Below the pieces are notes generated by a model. The model was given only the letters and a program-made list of their open reading frames with translations, did no database searches and was not told the DNA's origin. The position numbers and the translations under genes are program-made. A DNA stretch of 64,000 bases from Buchnera aphidicola (Meitanaphis flavogallis) (GTDB lineage Bacteria; Pseudomonadota; Gammaproteobacteria; Enterobacterales; Enterobacteriaceae): NCBI GenBank assembly GCA_039830035.1, contig CP140038.1, positions 555,107-619,106 of the forward strand, read 5' to 3'. Shown in pieces: positions 10,770 to 22,016 of the stretch (position 1 is its first letter; each line of letters starts with the position of its first letter).

Positions 10770-11825
10770 ATGAACTTATACGTTGTATTCTCACAATTAG
10801 TACTTAATTGGTATCATCAATATGGTCGAAAAAATTTACCTTGGAAAAAATATGAAAATCCTTATCATACTTGGATATCAGAAATAATGTTGCAACAAAC
10901 ACAAGTTAAAACTGTCATTCCTTATTACAAAAAATTTATTAAACGTTTTCCAAACGTTAGAATGTTAGCAAATTCCTCTATTAATAATATACTTAATATA
11001 TGGAGTGGATTAGGATATTACAATAGAGCTCATAACATTCATCATACAGCGCAAATTATTGAAAAAAAACATCATGGAAAATTTCCAAATCACTTCTCCA
11101 ATATCATTAAACTTCCAGGAATTGGCAGAACTACAGCAGGTGCTATTTTATCGTTCGGATTTAATTTTCATGCTTGTATTCTAGATGGAAATGTAAAAAG
11201 AGTTTTATTAAGACATTTTAGTATAAAAGAAAAAACAAAAACAATAACCGAAAAAAAATTATGGAACAAAATAGAATCAATAACACCAATACATAATACA
11301 AAACAATTCAATCAAGCTATAATGGATATAGGTGCTTTAATTTGCGTAAAATCTCAACCAAAATGTAATATATGTCCATTAAAAAACACATGTATATCAT
11401 TTATAAAAAATGACTGGTCTACATATCCATATATACAAAAAAAAATTATTATCAACCAAAAAAATATATATTTTTTAATTATTCAATGTAAAAATTTCAT
11501 ATTTTTAAAAAAAAATACATTAACAGGAATATGGAAAGGACTATATTGCTTTCCAGTATTTTATAACCAAATAGAAATTTTAATATGGATAAAAGAAAAA
11601 AAAATTAGAATTGTTCAACAAGAAATATTTAAATCTTTTTTACACAAATTTTCACACCTTCAATTACGTTGCGTCCCAATACGAATTCAGATAAAAAAAA
11701 TATTTTATATTGATCCATATAAAAACGAAATTTGGTTCAACATGTATAGTCAAAAAGATAAAATAGGATTACCATCACCAATAACAAAACTATTTAAAAA
11801 AATTTTTTCATGTTTTCATACTTAA
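10770..11825 (+). CDS. mutY: A/G-specific adenine DNA glycosylase MutY
   Basis: Base-excision repair glycosylase that removes adenine mispaired with 8-oxoguanine. The open frame could start at 10722, but the ATG at 10770 gives 351 residues (350 in E. coli) and aligns the first tryptophan (NWYHQYGRKNLPW) with the E. coli one. Neither start has a convincing ribosome site. Catalytic Glu is in SEIMLQQTQV, the helix-hairpin-helix in LPGIGRTTAGAIL and catalytic Asp in CILDGNVKR. Four cluster cysteines fit C-x6-C-x2-C-x5-C (CVKSQPKCNICPLKNTC). The C-terminal NUDIX-like domain is present though AT-drifted. The gene is kept while mutL nearby is dead. Confidence 0.94.
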   Translation: MNLYVVFSQLVLNWYHQYGRKNLPWKKYENPYHTWISEIMLQQTQVKTVIPYYKKFIKRFPNVRMLANSSINNILNIWSGLGYYNRAHNIHHTAQIIEKKHHGKFPNHFSNIIKLPGIGRTTAGAILSFGFNFHACILDGNVKRVLLRHFSIKEKTKTITEKKLWNKIESITPIHNTKQFNQAIMDIGALICVKSQPKCNICPLKNTCISFIKNDWSTYPYIQKKIIINQKNIYFLIIQCKNFIFLKKNTLTGIWKGLYCFPVFYNQIEILIWIKEKKIRIVQQEIFKSFLHKFSHLQLRCVPIRIQIKKIFYIDPYKNEIWFNMYSQKDKIGLPSPITKLFKKIFSCFHT

Positions 11826-11845
11826 TTTTGAGGAATTTAATTAAA

Positions 11846-12100
11846 ATGAATAGAAACATCTTTTGTCACTTTTTAAAAAAATTTGATGTTGGTTTAGATA
11901 CTCAGCCATATCCAGGTGAACTTGGAAAAAAAATTTATGAACAAATATCAAAAATAGCATGGAAAAAATGGACATCTGAACAAACGAAAATAATTAATGA
12001 AAAAAAATTAAGCATGATCAACAAAAAACATCGCAAAATTTTAGAACATAGTATGATTGATTTTCTTTTTAATAATACCAAAATATGTAATAAAAAATAA
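11846..12100 (+). CDS. yggX: YggX, Fe(II) trafficking/oxidative protection protein
   Basis: Small cytoplasmic protein that in enterics protects Fe-S clusters, MutY's among them, from oxidative damage and may traffic iron. From the ATG at 11846 it has 84 residues against 91 in E. coli, beginning MNRNIFCHF with the conserved Cys7. PYPGELGKKIYEQIS and INEKKLSMINKKHRKILE follow the family closely. An in-frame ATG at 11810 lies inside mutY and is less likely; a GAGG ribosome site precedes 11846. The mutY-yggX pairing is conserved from E. coli. The acidic C-terminal tail of E. coli YggX is shortened. Confidence 0.93.
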   Translation: MNRNIFCHFLKKFDVGLDTQPYPGELGKKIYEQISKIAWKKWTSEQTKIINEKKLSMINKKHRKILEHSMIDFLFNNTKICNKK

Positions 12101-12215
12101 AAAAATCACAAATAAAACATATAAAAATTTTTATAATTAATAAATAATTTAAAAAAATTATTCAAAACATTATAATAGAATCATGGACCAAAAAAAAAAG
12201 TAAACTTTGAAAAGT

Positions 12216-12998
12216 ATGAAATGTAACGTTTTAATATTTGATTCCGGTCTAGGTGGATTATCTATATACCAAAAAATAAAAAACTGCTTCCCAAATGTAA
12301 ATTATATTTATGCATGCGACAATAATGCATTTCCATATGGAGAAAAAAAAGAACTATTCATCATAAAACGATGTTCTAAAATAATCAATATTATATCCAA
12401 AAACATAGATATTACTGCCGTGATACTTGCATGCAACACAGCTAGTATTACTAGTTTATTAACATTAAAAAATAATTTTCATTTTCCTATCATTGGAATT
12501 ATTCCAAACATAGAAAAATCTGTTAAAGTAACAAAAAATAAAATTATTGGATTATTAGCAACTAAAACTACTATTCGTCATTGTAATATTCAAAACAAAA
12601 TTTTATCATACTATCCTAGTATTACTATAAAAACACTATACAACAAAGAATTAGTAGTAATGGCAGAAAAAAAATTAAAATATAATTTTTTAGAAATAAA
12701 AAACATAAAAAATATACTACAACCATGGTTAATTACACCACAAATTCCAGACACAATCATACTAGGATGCACACATTTTCATTTTTTAAAAAATGAAATT
12801 AAAAGTTTATTTTTCAAAAATGTTAAAGTAATTGATTCTAATATTGTAATACCACCAAAACTCTACAAAATTTTAAAAAATAGCATGATCACAAATAAAA
12901 ATATTGCTTTTTTTTCAAAAAATATTAAAAATGATATACATTTATTACAATTATTTAATAAATATAATTTCGCAACATTTAAAAAACTACGCGTTTAA
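12216..12998 (+). CDS. murI: Glutamate racemase
   Basis: Interconverts L- and D-glutamate for peptidoglycan. It has 260 residues from the ATG at 12216; an in-frame TTG at 12207 would add three. E. coli MurI is 285, with an extra N-terminal tail that is absent here. Catalytic cysteines are in VILACNTASI and ILGCTHFHFL, and the N-terminal FDSGLGGLSIY carries the catalytic Asp-Ser pair. NAFPYGEK and IGLLATKTT are intact. The stretch upstream contains an A10 run. Its presence with dapF and amidase genes shows that the bacterium still makes and remodels a cell wall. Confidence 0.95.
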   Translation: MKCNVLIFDSGLGGLSIYQKIKNCFPNVNYIYACDNNAFPYGEKKELFIIKRCSKIINIISKNIDITAVILACNTASITSLLTLKNNFHFPIIGIIPNIEKSVKVTKNKIIGLLATKTTIRHCNIQNKILSYYPSITIKTLYNKELVVMAEKKLKYNFLEIKNIKNILQPWLITPQIPDTIILGCTHFHFLKNEIKSLFFKNVKVIDSNIVIPPKLYKILKNSMITNKNIAFFSKNIKNDIHLLQLFNKYNFATFKKLRV

Positions 12999-13037
12999 AT
13001 ATAAAAATTTTCATATGACATGAAAACACTTATTACA

Positions 13038-14471
13038 CTAGATATTTCTGATATCTCTTTTAATGATATATACATATTTCAATAAATCTTTTAATAAAGA
13101 CACTTTTTTAGAATCATTTTTATTTAATTCTAATAAATTCAAAATTTTTTTAACATATGTACATATACTTTTAGAATTTACAACTACGTTACAATGTTTT
13201 TTCCACAACAACTTTTCTCTAACATTTAAAATATAAGGATAATTACGAGCTATACAACGCAATAATAATAGTCTAATTCTATTACTTAAAATAGGCAATG
13301 TCCTATTTAAAGAACGTTGTATAAGCAATTTGTGTATAATTTTTATTAACTTTTTTTCTAAATTCCCAAAAAATGCATTATACATTTGTAAATCAACGTT
13401 TTCCAGATGTAATTTTGGAACTTTATTATTAATAATTTTTAACCTATTTTTTAAAAAAACACTGCTACGTATTAAAAATAAGTTTTTTTTGCATACTTCA
13501 TAATTTATGTTTAAACGTAATCTATCTTCAATACCCATAACATTAATAGGAGCTAGTATTGGACAACGATTGACATGTATTAACACAATTCCTTTCTGAA
13601 AAATATAATTGTAATTTATAGCTTTAATAGTAACATCTGAAAGATATATAAGAAGACCCTCAACATCTTTGGCTAAATCAATACTAATTAATACATTTGA
13701 ATTATTAGGATCCCACAAAATTGGAGCGATGTAACTAATATTATTCCGAGACGATCCAAAAAATCGAGATACATATATCATAGGTTTAATATTATACACA
13801 TCAATTATCTTCAACAATTCTTTTTTTCTACGATATTTAAAAAAATAATCGAATAATTTTGGTTGTATTCTTTTTAACAATTTCGTAATTTGGAGAGTAG
13901 CAAAAACATCACTAACAGCACTATGTGCCTTATCATGAACAATTCCATTAGACTTTGATATATCTGATAACTTGAAACTAGGATAAAAATTATGTACACC
14001 ACTAGGCCAATTGATTCCTTTAGGACGCAATGCATAACACGCACGCAATACATCTAAAATGTCCCATCTAGAATTTCCATTCTTCCAACTCCATTCATAA
14101 GGATCAATGAAATTACGATAAAAAATATTCCTAGTAATTTCATCATCAAAATGTATATTATTATATCCAATAATACAAGTATTTGGTTGCATAAATTGAT
14201 TACAAACTTTACTTGCAAACTCAAATTCGTTCAATCCACATTTACGTGTATAAAAAGGAGAAATACCAGTAATTAGAACAGAATTAGGATCAGGAAAATA
14301 ATCAATAGGAGGATAACAAAAAAACTCATTAGGAGTATCAATGATGTTAAAATTAATATCAGTACGAATACATGCAAATTGCGCAGGTTTGTCTAAAGCT
14401 GGATGAATGCCAAAAGTTTCATAATCATAAAATAAAAAATTTAAACTATTTAAATTTAAAACAGTATTCAT
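13038..14471 (-). CDS. sbcB: Exodeoxyribonuclease I
   Basis: DEDDh 3'-5' single-strand DNA exonuclease involved in recombination and repair. It has 477 residues against 475 in E. coli. Exo motif I is YDYETFGIHP (Asp/Glu metal ligands), followed by IIGYNNIHFDDEITRNIFYRN, WDILDVLRACYALRPKGINWP and the DKAHSAVSDVFATL motif with the catalytic His/Asp. The C-terminal half is more AT-drifted (lysine/asparagine/isoleucine-rich) but unbroken. It converges with murI across a 39-bp gap. Confidence 0.95.
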   Translation of the reverse strand: MNTVLNLNSLNFLFYDYETFGIHPALDKPAQFACIRTDINFNIIDTPNEFFCYPPIDYFPDPNSVLITGISPFYTRKCGLNEFEFASKVCNQFMQPNTCIIGYNNIHFDDEITRNIFYRNFIDPYEWSWKNGNSRWDILDVLRACYALRPKGINWPSGVHNFYPSFKLSDISKSNGIVHDKAHSAVSDVFATLQITKLLKRIQPKLFDYFFKYRRKKELLKIIDVYNIKPMIYVSRFFGSSRNNISYIAPILWDPNNSNVLISIDLAKDVEGLLIYLSDVTIKAINYNYIFQKGIVLIHVNRCPILAPINVMGIEDRLRLNINYEVCKKNLFLIRSSVFLKNRLKIINNKVPKLHLENVDLQMYNAFFGNLEKKLIKIIHKLLIQRSLNRTLPILSNRIRLLLLRCIARNYPYILNVREKLLWKKHCNVVVNSKSICTYVKKILNLLELNKNDSKKVSLLKDLLKYVYIIKRDIRNI

Positions 14472-14625
14472 AAATTATATATTAACTGGATTTAAATCTA
14501 TTTCAAACATTTAAAATTTATATAAAGAAAATAAATTATTAATTTTATACTTCTTAGATATTCATATATTTTACTAAATACTATTACATCATTAATAATA
14601 AAAATTTGAATAAGTGAAATATTTT

Positions 14626-14698
14626 CTCCCCTGACTGGATTCGAACCAGTGACATACGGATTAACAGTCCGCCGTTCTACCAACTGAACTACAGAGGA
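14626..14698 (-). tRNA. tRNA-Asn(GTT)
   Basis: A full cloverleaf on the minus strand, almost identical to E. coli tRNA-Asn. The anticodon loop has GTT, the acceptor stem TCCTCTG pairs with CAGGGGA (one G-T pair), and the discriminator is G. The T-arm is GGTTCGAATCC. The 3' CCA is not encoded and must be added after transcription. It lies upstream of sbcB on the same strand. Confidence 0.97.
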
Positions 14699-14883
14699 AA
14701 GATAAAATCTTATCAAAAAAATTTCATATTGTCAATAAGTTAAAATTTAAAAAAATATATATTTTTAAATAAAACACATGTATAATTACAATTATTATAT
14801 ATTTTATTTAAAAATTTGTTTACAATATACCATAAATAAAGTTTTACATATTCCATAAAAAACGTTACATTATAAAATATATA

Positions 14884-14956
14884 GGCCCCTTAGCTCAGCG
14901 GTAAGAGCAAGCGACTCATAATCGCTTGGTCGCTGGTTCAAATCCAGCAGGGGCCA
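14884..14956 (+). tRNA. tRNA-Ile2 with CAT anticodon (lysidine-modified)
   Basis: The cloverleaf is nearly identical to E. coli ileX: acceptor GGCCCCT/AGGGGCC, anticodon stem-loop AGCGA-CTCATAA-TCGCT, T-loop TTCAAAT. The CAT anticodon is not methionine here. The body is the isoleucine-2 type, whose C34 is turned into lysidine by TilS so that it reads AUA, the favoured isoleucine codon in such AT-rich genomes. TilS must therefore be encoded elsewhere. CCA is not encoded. It lies 47 bp upstream of pyrE on the same strand. Confidence 0.95.
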
Positions 14957-15003
14957 AAAAATAAATCCTATTAAAGAGAATTTTTAAATTTCGGAAATAT
15001 ACA

Positions 15004-15645
15004 ATGAATAATTGGAATCAGAAATTTATTCAATTTTGCTTTGAAAAAAAAATATTACAATTTGGTAAATTTAAATTAAAATCAGGAAAAGAAAGTTCAT
15101 TTTTTTTTAATTTTAGTTTATTTAATACAGGTTTTGATCTTGAAAAACTTGGATTTTTTTATGCTAAAACTATAGTACAAAATAATATTAATTACAATCT
15201 ATTATTTGGCATTGCATATAAAGGAATACCTATTGCTATATCAACTACTATAGCATTAAAAAAATATTTTAATATCAATGTCAAATATTGTTTTAATAGA
15301 AAAGAAATTAAAAATCATGGAGAAAAAGGAATGTTTGTTGGAAATTATCTGACTAAAAATATCCTTATATTAGATGATGTAATTACATCTGGATCATCTA
15401 TACAAAATACAATAAAAATAATCGAATCATATGATAATGGCAAAAATCTTATATCAAATATTGTAGTTGCCTTAGATAGACGAATGCATAAAAATATAGA
15501 TTTAACCAAAATAGAACATAAATATAATTTTAAAATAACTTCTATAATTAACATAAAAGATATTATTAATTATATAAAAAATAATAGACATTTATACCAC
15601 TACTTAGAATACATAGAACAAACATCTTGTACAAAAAATGATTAA
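15004..15645 (+). CDS. pyrE: Orotate phosphoribosyltransferase
   Basis: Makes orotidine 5'-phosphate from orotate and PRPP in pyrimidine synthesis. It has 213 residues, the E. coli length. The PRPP-binding motif ILILDDVITSGSSI is at about residues 119-132. FGIAYKGIPIA and the flexible loop NRKEIKNHGEKG, with its catalytic lysines and histidine, are present. FKLKSGKESSFFFN is the N-terminal family signature. It follows tRNA-Ile2 and converges with dut. Confidence 0.97.
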   Translation: MNNWNQKFIQFCFEKKILQFGKFKLKSGKESSFFFNFSLFNTGFDLEKLGFFYAKTIVQNNINYNLLFGIAYKGIPIAISTTIALKKYFNINVKYCFNRKEIKNHGEKGMFVGNYLTKNILILDDVITSGSSIQNTIKIIESYDNGKNLISNIVVALDRRMHKNIDLTKIEHKYNFKITSIINIKDIINYIKNNRHLYHYLEYIEQTSCTKND

Positions 15646-15708
15646 AATATAATCAAAAAAAAATTATTAAAAACTTTCTATTTTTAAACGCATTTTTTAT
15701 AAATTGCA

Positions 15709-16167
15709 TTAATCTAATCCTGAATGACCAAACCCTTGTTCTTTTCTATCACTACAACTCATACTAAAATCTTTTACAAAATTAAAAATAGGCTTAACAA
15801 TAGGAATAAAAACTATTTGTGCTATCCTCATGCCAGCAGTTATCGTAAATCGTTGAGTACTTCTGTTCCAAACTGATACCATGATTTGACCTTGATAATC
15901 AGAATCTATCAATCCTGTCAAATTTCCTAAAACAATTCCATTTTTATGCCCTAATCCAGATCTAGGTAAAATTAAAGCAGAAACATGCGAATTATCTATG
16001 TGTATAGCAATACCAGTAGGTAATAAAACGGTAGCATTTGGTAATACATCTTTGTTACATGTAATACAAGCCCTTAAATCTAAACCTGACGATCCTGTAG
16101 TAGCATAATGCGGAACAGAAAATTCATTGTTTATACGAGGATCTAAAATTTTAATATTAATTTTCAT
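15709..16167 (-). CDS. dut: dUTP diphosphatase
   Basis: Trimeric dUTPase that hydrolyses dUTP to dUMP, limiting uracil in DNA. The frame is open to 16209, but the ATG at 16167 gives [11 protein letters not shown], matching E. coli, and 152 residues (151 in E. coli). All five dUTPase motifs are visible: [39 protein letters not shown] and the C-terminal lid EQGFGHSG. It lies next to pyrE as in enterics, but neighbouring coaBC and slmA are gone. Confidence 0.96.
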   Translation of the reverse strand: MKINIKILDPRINNEFSVPHYATTGSSGLDLRACITCNKDVLPNATVLLPTGIAIHIDNSHVSALILPRSGLGHKNGIVLGNLTGLIDSDYQGQIMVSVWNRSTQRFTITAGMRIAQIVFIPIVKPIFNFVKDFSMSCSDRKEQGFGHSGLD

Positions 16168-16517
16168 TTTAATGCTGTCACTTGTTTTTATGAATTTTTT
16201 AATCAACATATGTATATAAAATACATATAATTTTACATTTAAATAAGCATTAAAAAAACAAACTTTTATACCGTTTTCGTTATTATTATTTCTACAAATT
16301 TATATAGTTTCAACGAACAAAATAACTATCTTTAAAACTATAACTAAAAATGTTATTTATTCTGTAAATTAACAAATACTATATGCTATCTTTACTTTAA
16401 TAAAATACTTAGAAAAATAAAATAAATCTATGTCAATATCACATATTGAATTCATAATTTTAAATAATTAAAATACCACCAATTATAATATAAAATTAGC
16501 TGTATTTATGTAAAAAA
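16168..16517. other. 350-bp intergenic region dut/rplI
   Basis: AT-rich spacer upstream of dut and downstream of rplI (both minus). E. coli has coaBC upstream of dut; nothing readable of it remains here. I see no RNA gene and no strong terminator after rplI. Confidence 0.6.
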
Positions 16518-16979
16518 TTATTCTTCTTTAGATACAATATTAATCGCAATCGTTATCGAAATATCATAATGAGGTTTAAAAAAAACATCATACTGCCCTA
16601 CTTTTCGAAAAGCCCCATTTGAAAGATAAATTTCTCGTTTTTTTACTTCTATTCCACTTAACTTAGATAATAATTCAGAAATATCACGAGATCCTATAGA
16701 ACCGAACAACTTGCCTTCTTTTCTGGATTTTGAATACATAATAATTGGTTGTGCAACTAACTGAACTTTTTTAGCACGAATTTGAGCTAAAGATAATTTG
16801 TCTAATAATTTTTGTTTTATTTCATCTTTTTTTCTCAAAGCCAATGCAATATTTTGTTGAGTAGCTGGTATTGCTTTTCCACGAGGTACTAAAAAGTTAC
16901 GCGCATAACCTGCTTTAACATGTATTACATCACCTAAATTACCTAAATTTTTTACTTTAGTAAGGAGAACAATTTGCAT
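16518..16979 (-). CDS. rplI: 50S ribosomal protein L9
   Basis: Large-subunit protein with two globular domains joined by a long helix. It has 153 residues against 149 in E. coli. The N-terminus MQIVLLTKVKNLGNLGDVI and the RNA-binding segment VKAGYARNFLVPRGKAIPAT are strongly conserved. The connecting helix (about residues 45-75) and C-terminal domain (GKLFGSIGSRDI) are present. It is the last gene of the rpsF-rpsR-rplI operon, 29 bp after rpsR. Confidence 0.97.
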   Translation of the reverse strand: MQIVLLTKVKNLGNLGDVIHVKAGYARNFLVPRGKAIPATQQNIALALRKKDEIKQKLLDKLSLAQIRAKKVQLVAQPIIMYSKSRKEGKLFGSIGSRDISELLSKLSGIEVKKREIYLSNGAFRKVGQYDVFFKPHYDISITIAINIVSKEE

Positions 16980-17008
16980 GAATTAAAATAACCTTATATG
17001 GGTTTATA

Positions 17009-17236
17009 TTATTGATGTTGATCTGTATATGGTATTAATGCAAGGTAACGAGCACGTTTTATAGCACGAGCTAATTGACGTTGATATTTTGCTTTGGTTC
17101 CTGTTATCCTACTAGGAACTATTTTTCCACTTTCTGAAATATAATTTTTCAATATAGAAATATCTTTATAATCTATTTCTTGAATTCCATCAGCAGTAAA
17201 TCTACAAAATTTACGACGACGAAAATAACGAATCAT
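17009..17236 (-). CDS. rpsR: 30S ribosomal protein S18
   Basis: Small-subunit protein that pairs with S6 on the platform. The start at 17236 gives 75 residues, exactly the E. coli length, with an AAGGA ribosome site just upstream; the longer open frame to 17269 is not used. [10 protein letters not shown] at the start and [18 protein letters not shown] near the end are almost unchanged from E. coli. The enteric priB gene, normally between rpsF and rpsR, is gone, leaving 106 bp. Confidence 0.97.
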   Translation of the reverse strand: MIRYFRRRKFCRFTADGIQEIDYKDISILKNYISESGKIVPSRITGTKAKYQRQLARAIKRARYLALIPYTDQHQ

Positions 17237-17342
17237 GACAAAATATCCTTTTATAATTTTATAAATCATAAATATAATTTTGATACGTTTTTAAAAAATA
17301 TGTTTAATAAAAATCAATTTTTTAAAAAATCCACAAAATACT

Positions 17343-17693
17343 CTAATGAACATCACTATTAAGCTTTTTATCATCCCTACAACGCATCATAGGAGATGCT
17401 TCTGTTATCGGTTTCTTTAAACATATAATCATGTTTCGCACTATAAAATCATTAAATCGAAACTTATCTGATAATTGTTTAATAGTATCTAAAGAAACTT
17501 CAATATTCATTAATATATAATGTGCTTTACGAATTTTAGCAATAGAATATGCTAATTGACGCCTTCCCCAATCTTCAAATCTATGAATTATACCTTTATC
17601 ATTATAAATTAACTTTTTATATTGTTCTACAATACTTGAAAGTTGTTCACTATGATCAGGATGAACAAGAAATATTATTTCATAATGCCTCAC
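17343..17693 (-). CDS. rpsF: 30S ribosomal protein S6 (GTG start)
   Basis: Partner of S18 in the 30S platform. It has 116 residues; E. coli S6 is about 131-135, the difference lying in the variable acidic tail. The sequence reads [16 protein letters not shown], then [20 protein letters not shown] and HYILMNIE. The start codon is GTG at 17693, because no in-frame ATG precedes the conserved RHYE. A strong AAGGAGT ribosome site lies 8 bases upstream, which settles this start. It is the first gene of the rpsF-rpsR-rplI operon. Confidence 0.95.
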   Translation of the reverse strand: MRHYEIIFLVHPDHSEQLSSIVEQYKKLIYNDKGIIHRFEDWGRRQLAYSIAKIRKAHYILMNIEVSLDTIKQLSDKFRFNDFIVRNMIICLKKPITEASPMMRCRDDKKLNSDVH

Positions 17694-18016
17694 TAGATAA
17701 ACTCCTTATAACTGATTTAATTCCTAAAATATCGTTAAAAAATTATATTCAATACAAAAATTAAAAAATAAATATATAATATACATCAATAATAAAAAAC
17801 ATTCAATACAAGATATAAAGTTAACATGAAATTTAATACTCTATAAAATTAATATTTAAACAATAGTATTCGATTATACTATAACGTTTAAAGTATAGTT
17901 ACATACTAAATATAAAATAACCATAACCAAAAAATAACCTATAGTAAATAAAGTATAAATATTAAAAACTCAAAGCTAGAATCAAATCATATATCTTAAC
18001 TCTAGCTATAAAAATA
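17694..18016. other. 323-bp intergenic region upstream of rpsF
   Basis: Spacer between the rpsF start and the purA stop (both minus). It should hold the rpsF operon promoter and the purA terminator. A weak 7-bp inverted repeat (17974-17980 with 18001-18007) just after purA could be a vestigial terminator, but it has no T-run. Nothing else is recognised. Confidence 0.5.
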
Positions 18017-19321
<1,305 letters not shown>

Positions 19322-19397
19322 TTATCTCTACGCATTAATTTAGTATAAACACTTACCATAGTATTTAGTACAAAAGAAAAACTATAAAACAATAATG

Positions 19398-20378
19398 TTA
19401 CTGAATTTTTTTCATATACTTAAAAAAATAATTGTTTTCAGGATTAATAATTAAAACATCTTTTCCACTTTTAAAACTATTTTCATATGCTAATAAACTG
19501 CGGATAAAACTATAAAAATTAGGTTCTTGATTAAAAGAATCAGCAAATAACTTAGCTACTGTAGCCTCTCCTTCACCTTTTATAATTAACGCTTTTCTTT
19601 GTGCTTCTGATAATACTTTAATAACCTCATAATCAGCCGATGCTCGTAATTTTTCTGCTTCTTCTTGACCTTTCGAACGCTGACTTCGAGCAACAGCTTC
19701 ACGTTCTGCTCTCATCCTATTATATATTGCATCGGATACTTCAATTGGCAAATTAATTTGCTTAATACGTACGTCAACAACTTTGATTCCTAATTCAGTC
19801 ATACTATTAGTGTTAATTAATACTCTATTATACTTATTATTTTTAATATCTAACATCATATGTTCATTTTGTTTTCTTACATGATCAGAAGAATAATCTC
19901 TACTTCCAGTATTCAAAGCATCTCTTACATCAGTAGTTAATCGACCTCTAGAATCAGTAACAATTTCTTTTACATTAAGGCGCCCCATTTCTGATCGTAG
20001 TCGATCACTAAATTTTCGTTTTAATAATATTTCTGCTTGAGAAATATCACCTCCTCCTGTTGCTAGATAATATCGACTAAAATCGCTAATTTTCCATTTT
20101 ATATAAGAATCAACAATTAAATCTTTTTTTTCTTTTGTAACAAAACGATCTGCCTGATTGTCCATAGTTTGAATTCTGGCATCTAACATTTTTACCGTAT
20201 CAATAACTGGAAACTTAACGTACAAACCAGGATCATATACCAAAGGTTCATTTTGATTATTACGCAAAACTTTACCAAATCGCAATATAATTCCTCTTTG
20301 TCCTTCTTGAACAATAAACAAACAAAGAAATAAAAAAATTAATGTTGTACTAAAAATTACTACAAAAACTTTATTCAT
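19398..20378 (-). CDS. hflC: HflC, membrane modulator of FtsH
   Basis: SPFH/prohibitin-family membrane protein that forms a complex with HflK around the FtsH protease. It has 326 residues against 334 in E. coli. An N-terminal membrane segment (about residues 4-24) is followed by EGQRGIILRFGKV, the SPFH domain, and a long helical region with AEREAVARSQRSKGQEEAEK and SEAQRKALIIKGEGEA. It starts 4 bp after the hflK stop, so the two are coupled. Confidence 0.96.
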   Translation of the reverse strand: MNKVFVVIFSTTLIFLFLCLFIVQEGQRGIILRFGKVLRNNQNEPLVYDPGLYVKFPVIDTVKMLDARIQTMDNQADRFVTKEKKDLIVDSYIKWKISDFSRYYLATGGGDISQAEILLKRKFSDRLRSEMGRLNVKEIVTDSRGRLTTDVRDALNTGSRDYSSDHVRKQNEHMMLDIKNNKYNRVLINTNSMTELGIKVVDVRIKQINLPIEVSDAIYNRMRAEREAVARSQRSKGQEEAEKLRASADYEVIKVLSEAQRKALIIKGEGEATVAKLFADSFNQEPNFYSFIRSLLAYENSFKSGKDVLIINPENNYFFKYMKKIQ

Positions 20379-20381
20379 ATT

Positions 20382-21593
20382 TTATTCTCTTCCTTTTCTA
20401 GAAATATCAACTTGAATAGAATGATTATCTTTTTGATTTACTTCATTCTTTGGAATATCGCTAGAAGTAACATTATCACTAACTTTTTTCTTTGAAATTG
20501 AAGTATCGTTTGAAGGAGTATTTTCTTGAGTAGAATTAGAATTTTTTAACAAAGTATTGTTTTTTAAAAATAAGCCATCTAAAGATAATAGCAACGCATT
20601 ATTATTAACAAATATTTTTCTAGCACTACTAAAAATTCTTTCCATAGATTCGATATACAATCTTTTTAAAGTAATGCTTTTTGCAGCTCTATATACAGGT
20701 AATATTTTCGAAAATCTGACTACTTCTCCTTTTGCTTCAGATATAATACGAGATTTATAAGCTCTTGCTTCTTCTAAAATACGTTGTGCTTGACCATTAG
20801 CTTTTGGTTGTACCTCATTAGCATAAGCTTCTGCTTCCCTAATATATTGTTCTCTATTTTCTCTAGCTGCAATTGCATCATCAAAAGCAGATTTTACTTC
20901 CTCAGGGGGGCGAGCAGCTTGAAAATTTACATCTAATATAGTTATACCCATGTTATACGGTTGTATTGTTTTCTCTATTTCTTTTTGTGTATCACTTCTA
21001 ACGACAGTACGACCTTCAGTTAGAACTCGATCCATAGTAGAATGACCAATTACCCCACGTAACGCACTATCAGTAGCTTCTCTTAAACTATTATCAGGAT
21101 AAGTGACTGAAAATAAATATTGAAATGGATTAGTAATACGATATTGTATATTCATTTCTACTCGAACAACATTTTCATCAGATGTTAACATGATACCAGA
21201 TGTAGCTAATTCTCTAACTGATTTAACATTAATAGGAATTACTTGATCAATAAATAATGGTCTCCAATTTAATCCAGGTTCTACTAAATGACTAAATTTT
21301 CCAAAACGCATAATTACACCACGTTCTGCTTCTTTAATGGTATAAAAACCATTAATTGTCAAAACTGATATAATCATAATAAAAATTAATATTACAGGAT
21401 TTTTAATACATTTCGAAGATCCTGAGCTACCATAAAATGATTGTATTTTTATTTTTAATAAATTAAAAAACTTTTTTAATTCAATAAAAATAAAAAAATT
21501 ATTTTTTTTATTTTTGAAATCTTCTGAATTTCGATTTTTATCACTCCAAGGATCTAGTTCAGGTTTATTGTTACTTGGCTGATTCCAGACCAT
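20382..21593 (-). CDS. hflK: HflK, membrane modulator of FtsH
   Basis: Partner of HflC in the SPFH complex that encloses FtsH. The start at 21593 gives MVWNQPSNNKPELDPW, matching E. coli, with a GGAG ribosome site that overlaps the alternative ATG at 21605, so the downstream start is preferred. That gives 403 residues against 419 in E. coli. There is one membrane segment at about residues 66-88 (NPVILIFIMIISVLTINGFY), then IKEAERGVIMRFGKFSHLVEPGLNW in pieces, and the SPFH domain with ARPPEEVKSAFDDAIAAREN. The glycine-rich N-terminal segment of E. coli is replaced by lysine/phenylalanine-rich sequence. hfq and hflX, normally upstream, are missing. Confidence 0.95.
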   Translation of the reverse strand: MVWNQPSNNKPELDPWSDKNRNSEDFKNKKNNFFIFIELKKFFNLLKIKIQSFYGSSGSSKCIKNPVILIFIMIISVLTINGFYTIKEAERGVIMRFGKFSHLVEPGLNWRPLFIDQVIPINVKSVRELATSGIMLTSDENVVRVEMNIQYRITNPFQYLFSVTYPDNSLREATDSALRGVIGHSTMDRVLTEGRTVVRSDTQKEIEKTIQPYNMGITILDVNFQAARPPEEVKSAFDDAIAARENREQYIREAEAYANEVQPKANGQAQRILEEARAYKSRIISEAKGEVVRFSKILPVYRAAKSITLKRLYIESMERIFSSARKIFVNNNALLLSLDGLFLKNNTLLKNSNSTQENTPSNDTSISKKKVSDNVTSSDIPKNEVNQKDNHSIQVDISRKGRE

Positions 21594-21903
21594 ATTTATC
21601 TCCATCTATTATTAATATTTTCCTTTAACTAACATCGTTTATAAAAAATTTATTTCATAAAATATTAACATACCTTATTTTTATATTAATCAGCTACAAA
21701 CTATATCTATAAGATATATTTTACATACATAATTTTAACACACATTAGACAAACACCTAAAAGTCTACCTTAAATTATATTAAAAAAGCAGTATCTAATA
21801 CACTCTCTTATTTAGATATACAAATACCCCATTATATCTACTAAAACATTGTACAAAATTACTATCAGATTTTATATAATAAAACTCTTATATTAAAAAA
21901 AAT

Positions 21904-22016
21904 ATATATCAAACATTCAATACAAAAATCATCATAACAACAATAATATTTTGATAATACTTATTATAGTTCAAAATTTCATACATTAAAATTTTAAAAA
22001 CTATACAACTTATACG
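21904..22016 (-). pseudogene. hfq: Possible hfq remnant in the miaA-hflK gap
   Basis: The 463-bp gap 21594-22056 sits where hfq and hflX stand in E. coli. On the minus strand, from 22016, a stretch of about 36 codons without a stop can be laid ungapped on Hfq residues from the beta-strand region to the KN/QM segment: KYYQNIIVVMMIF lies on the place of SFDQFVILLKNTV. Identity is very low and only the hydrophobic pattern and position agree. The rest of the gap has stops in all frames and nothing of hflX is readable. This is a tentative call. Confidence 0.25.

Noticed and set aside
14498..14716. 72-codon open frame across tRNA-Asn
   Set aside because: It overlaps the tRNA gene and has no protein-like features beyond it.
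17974..18007. 7-bp inverted repeat after purA as terminator
   Set aside because: Short stem, 20-base loop and no T-run; chance occurrence is likely in AT-rich DNA.
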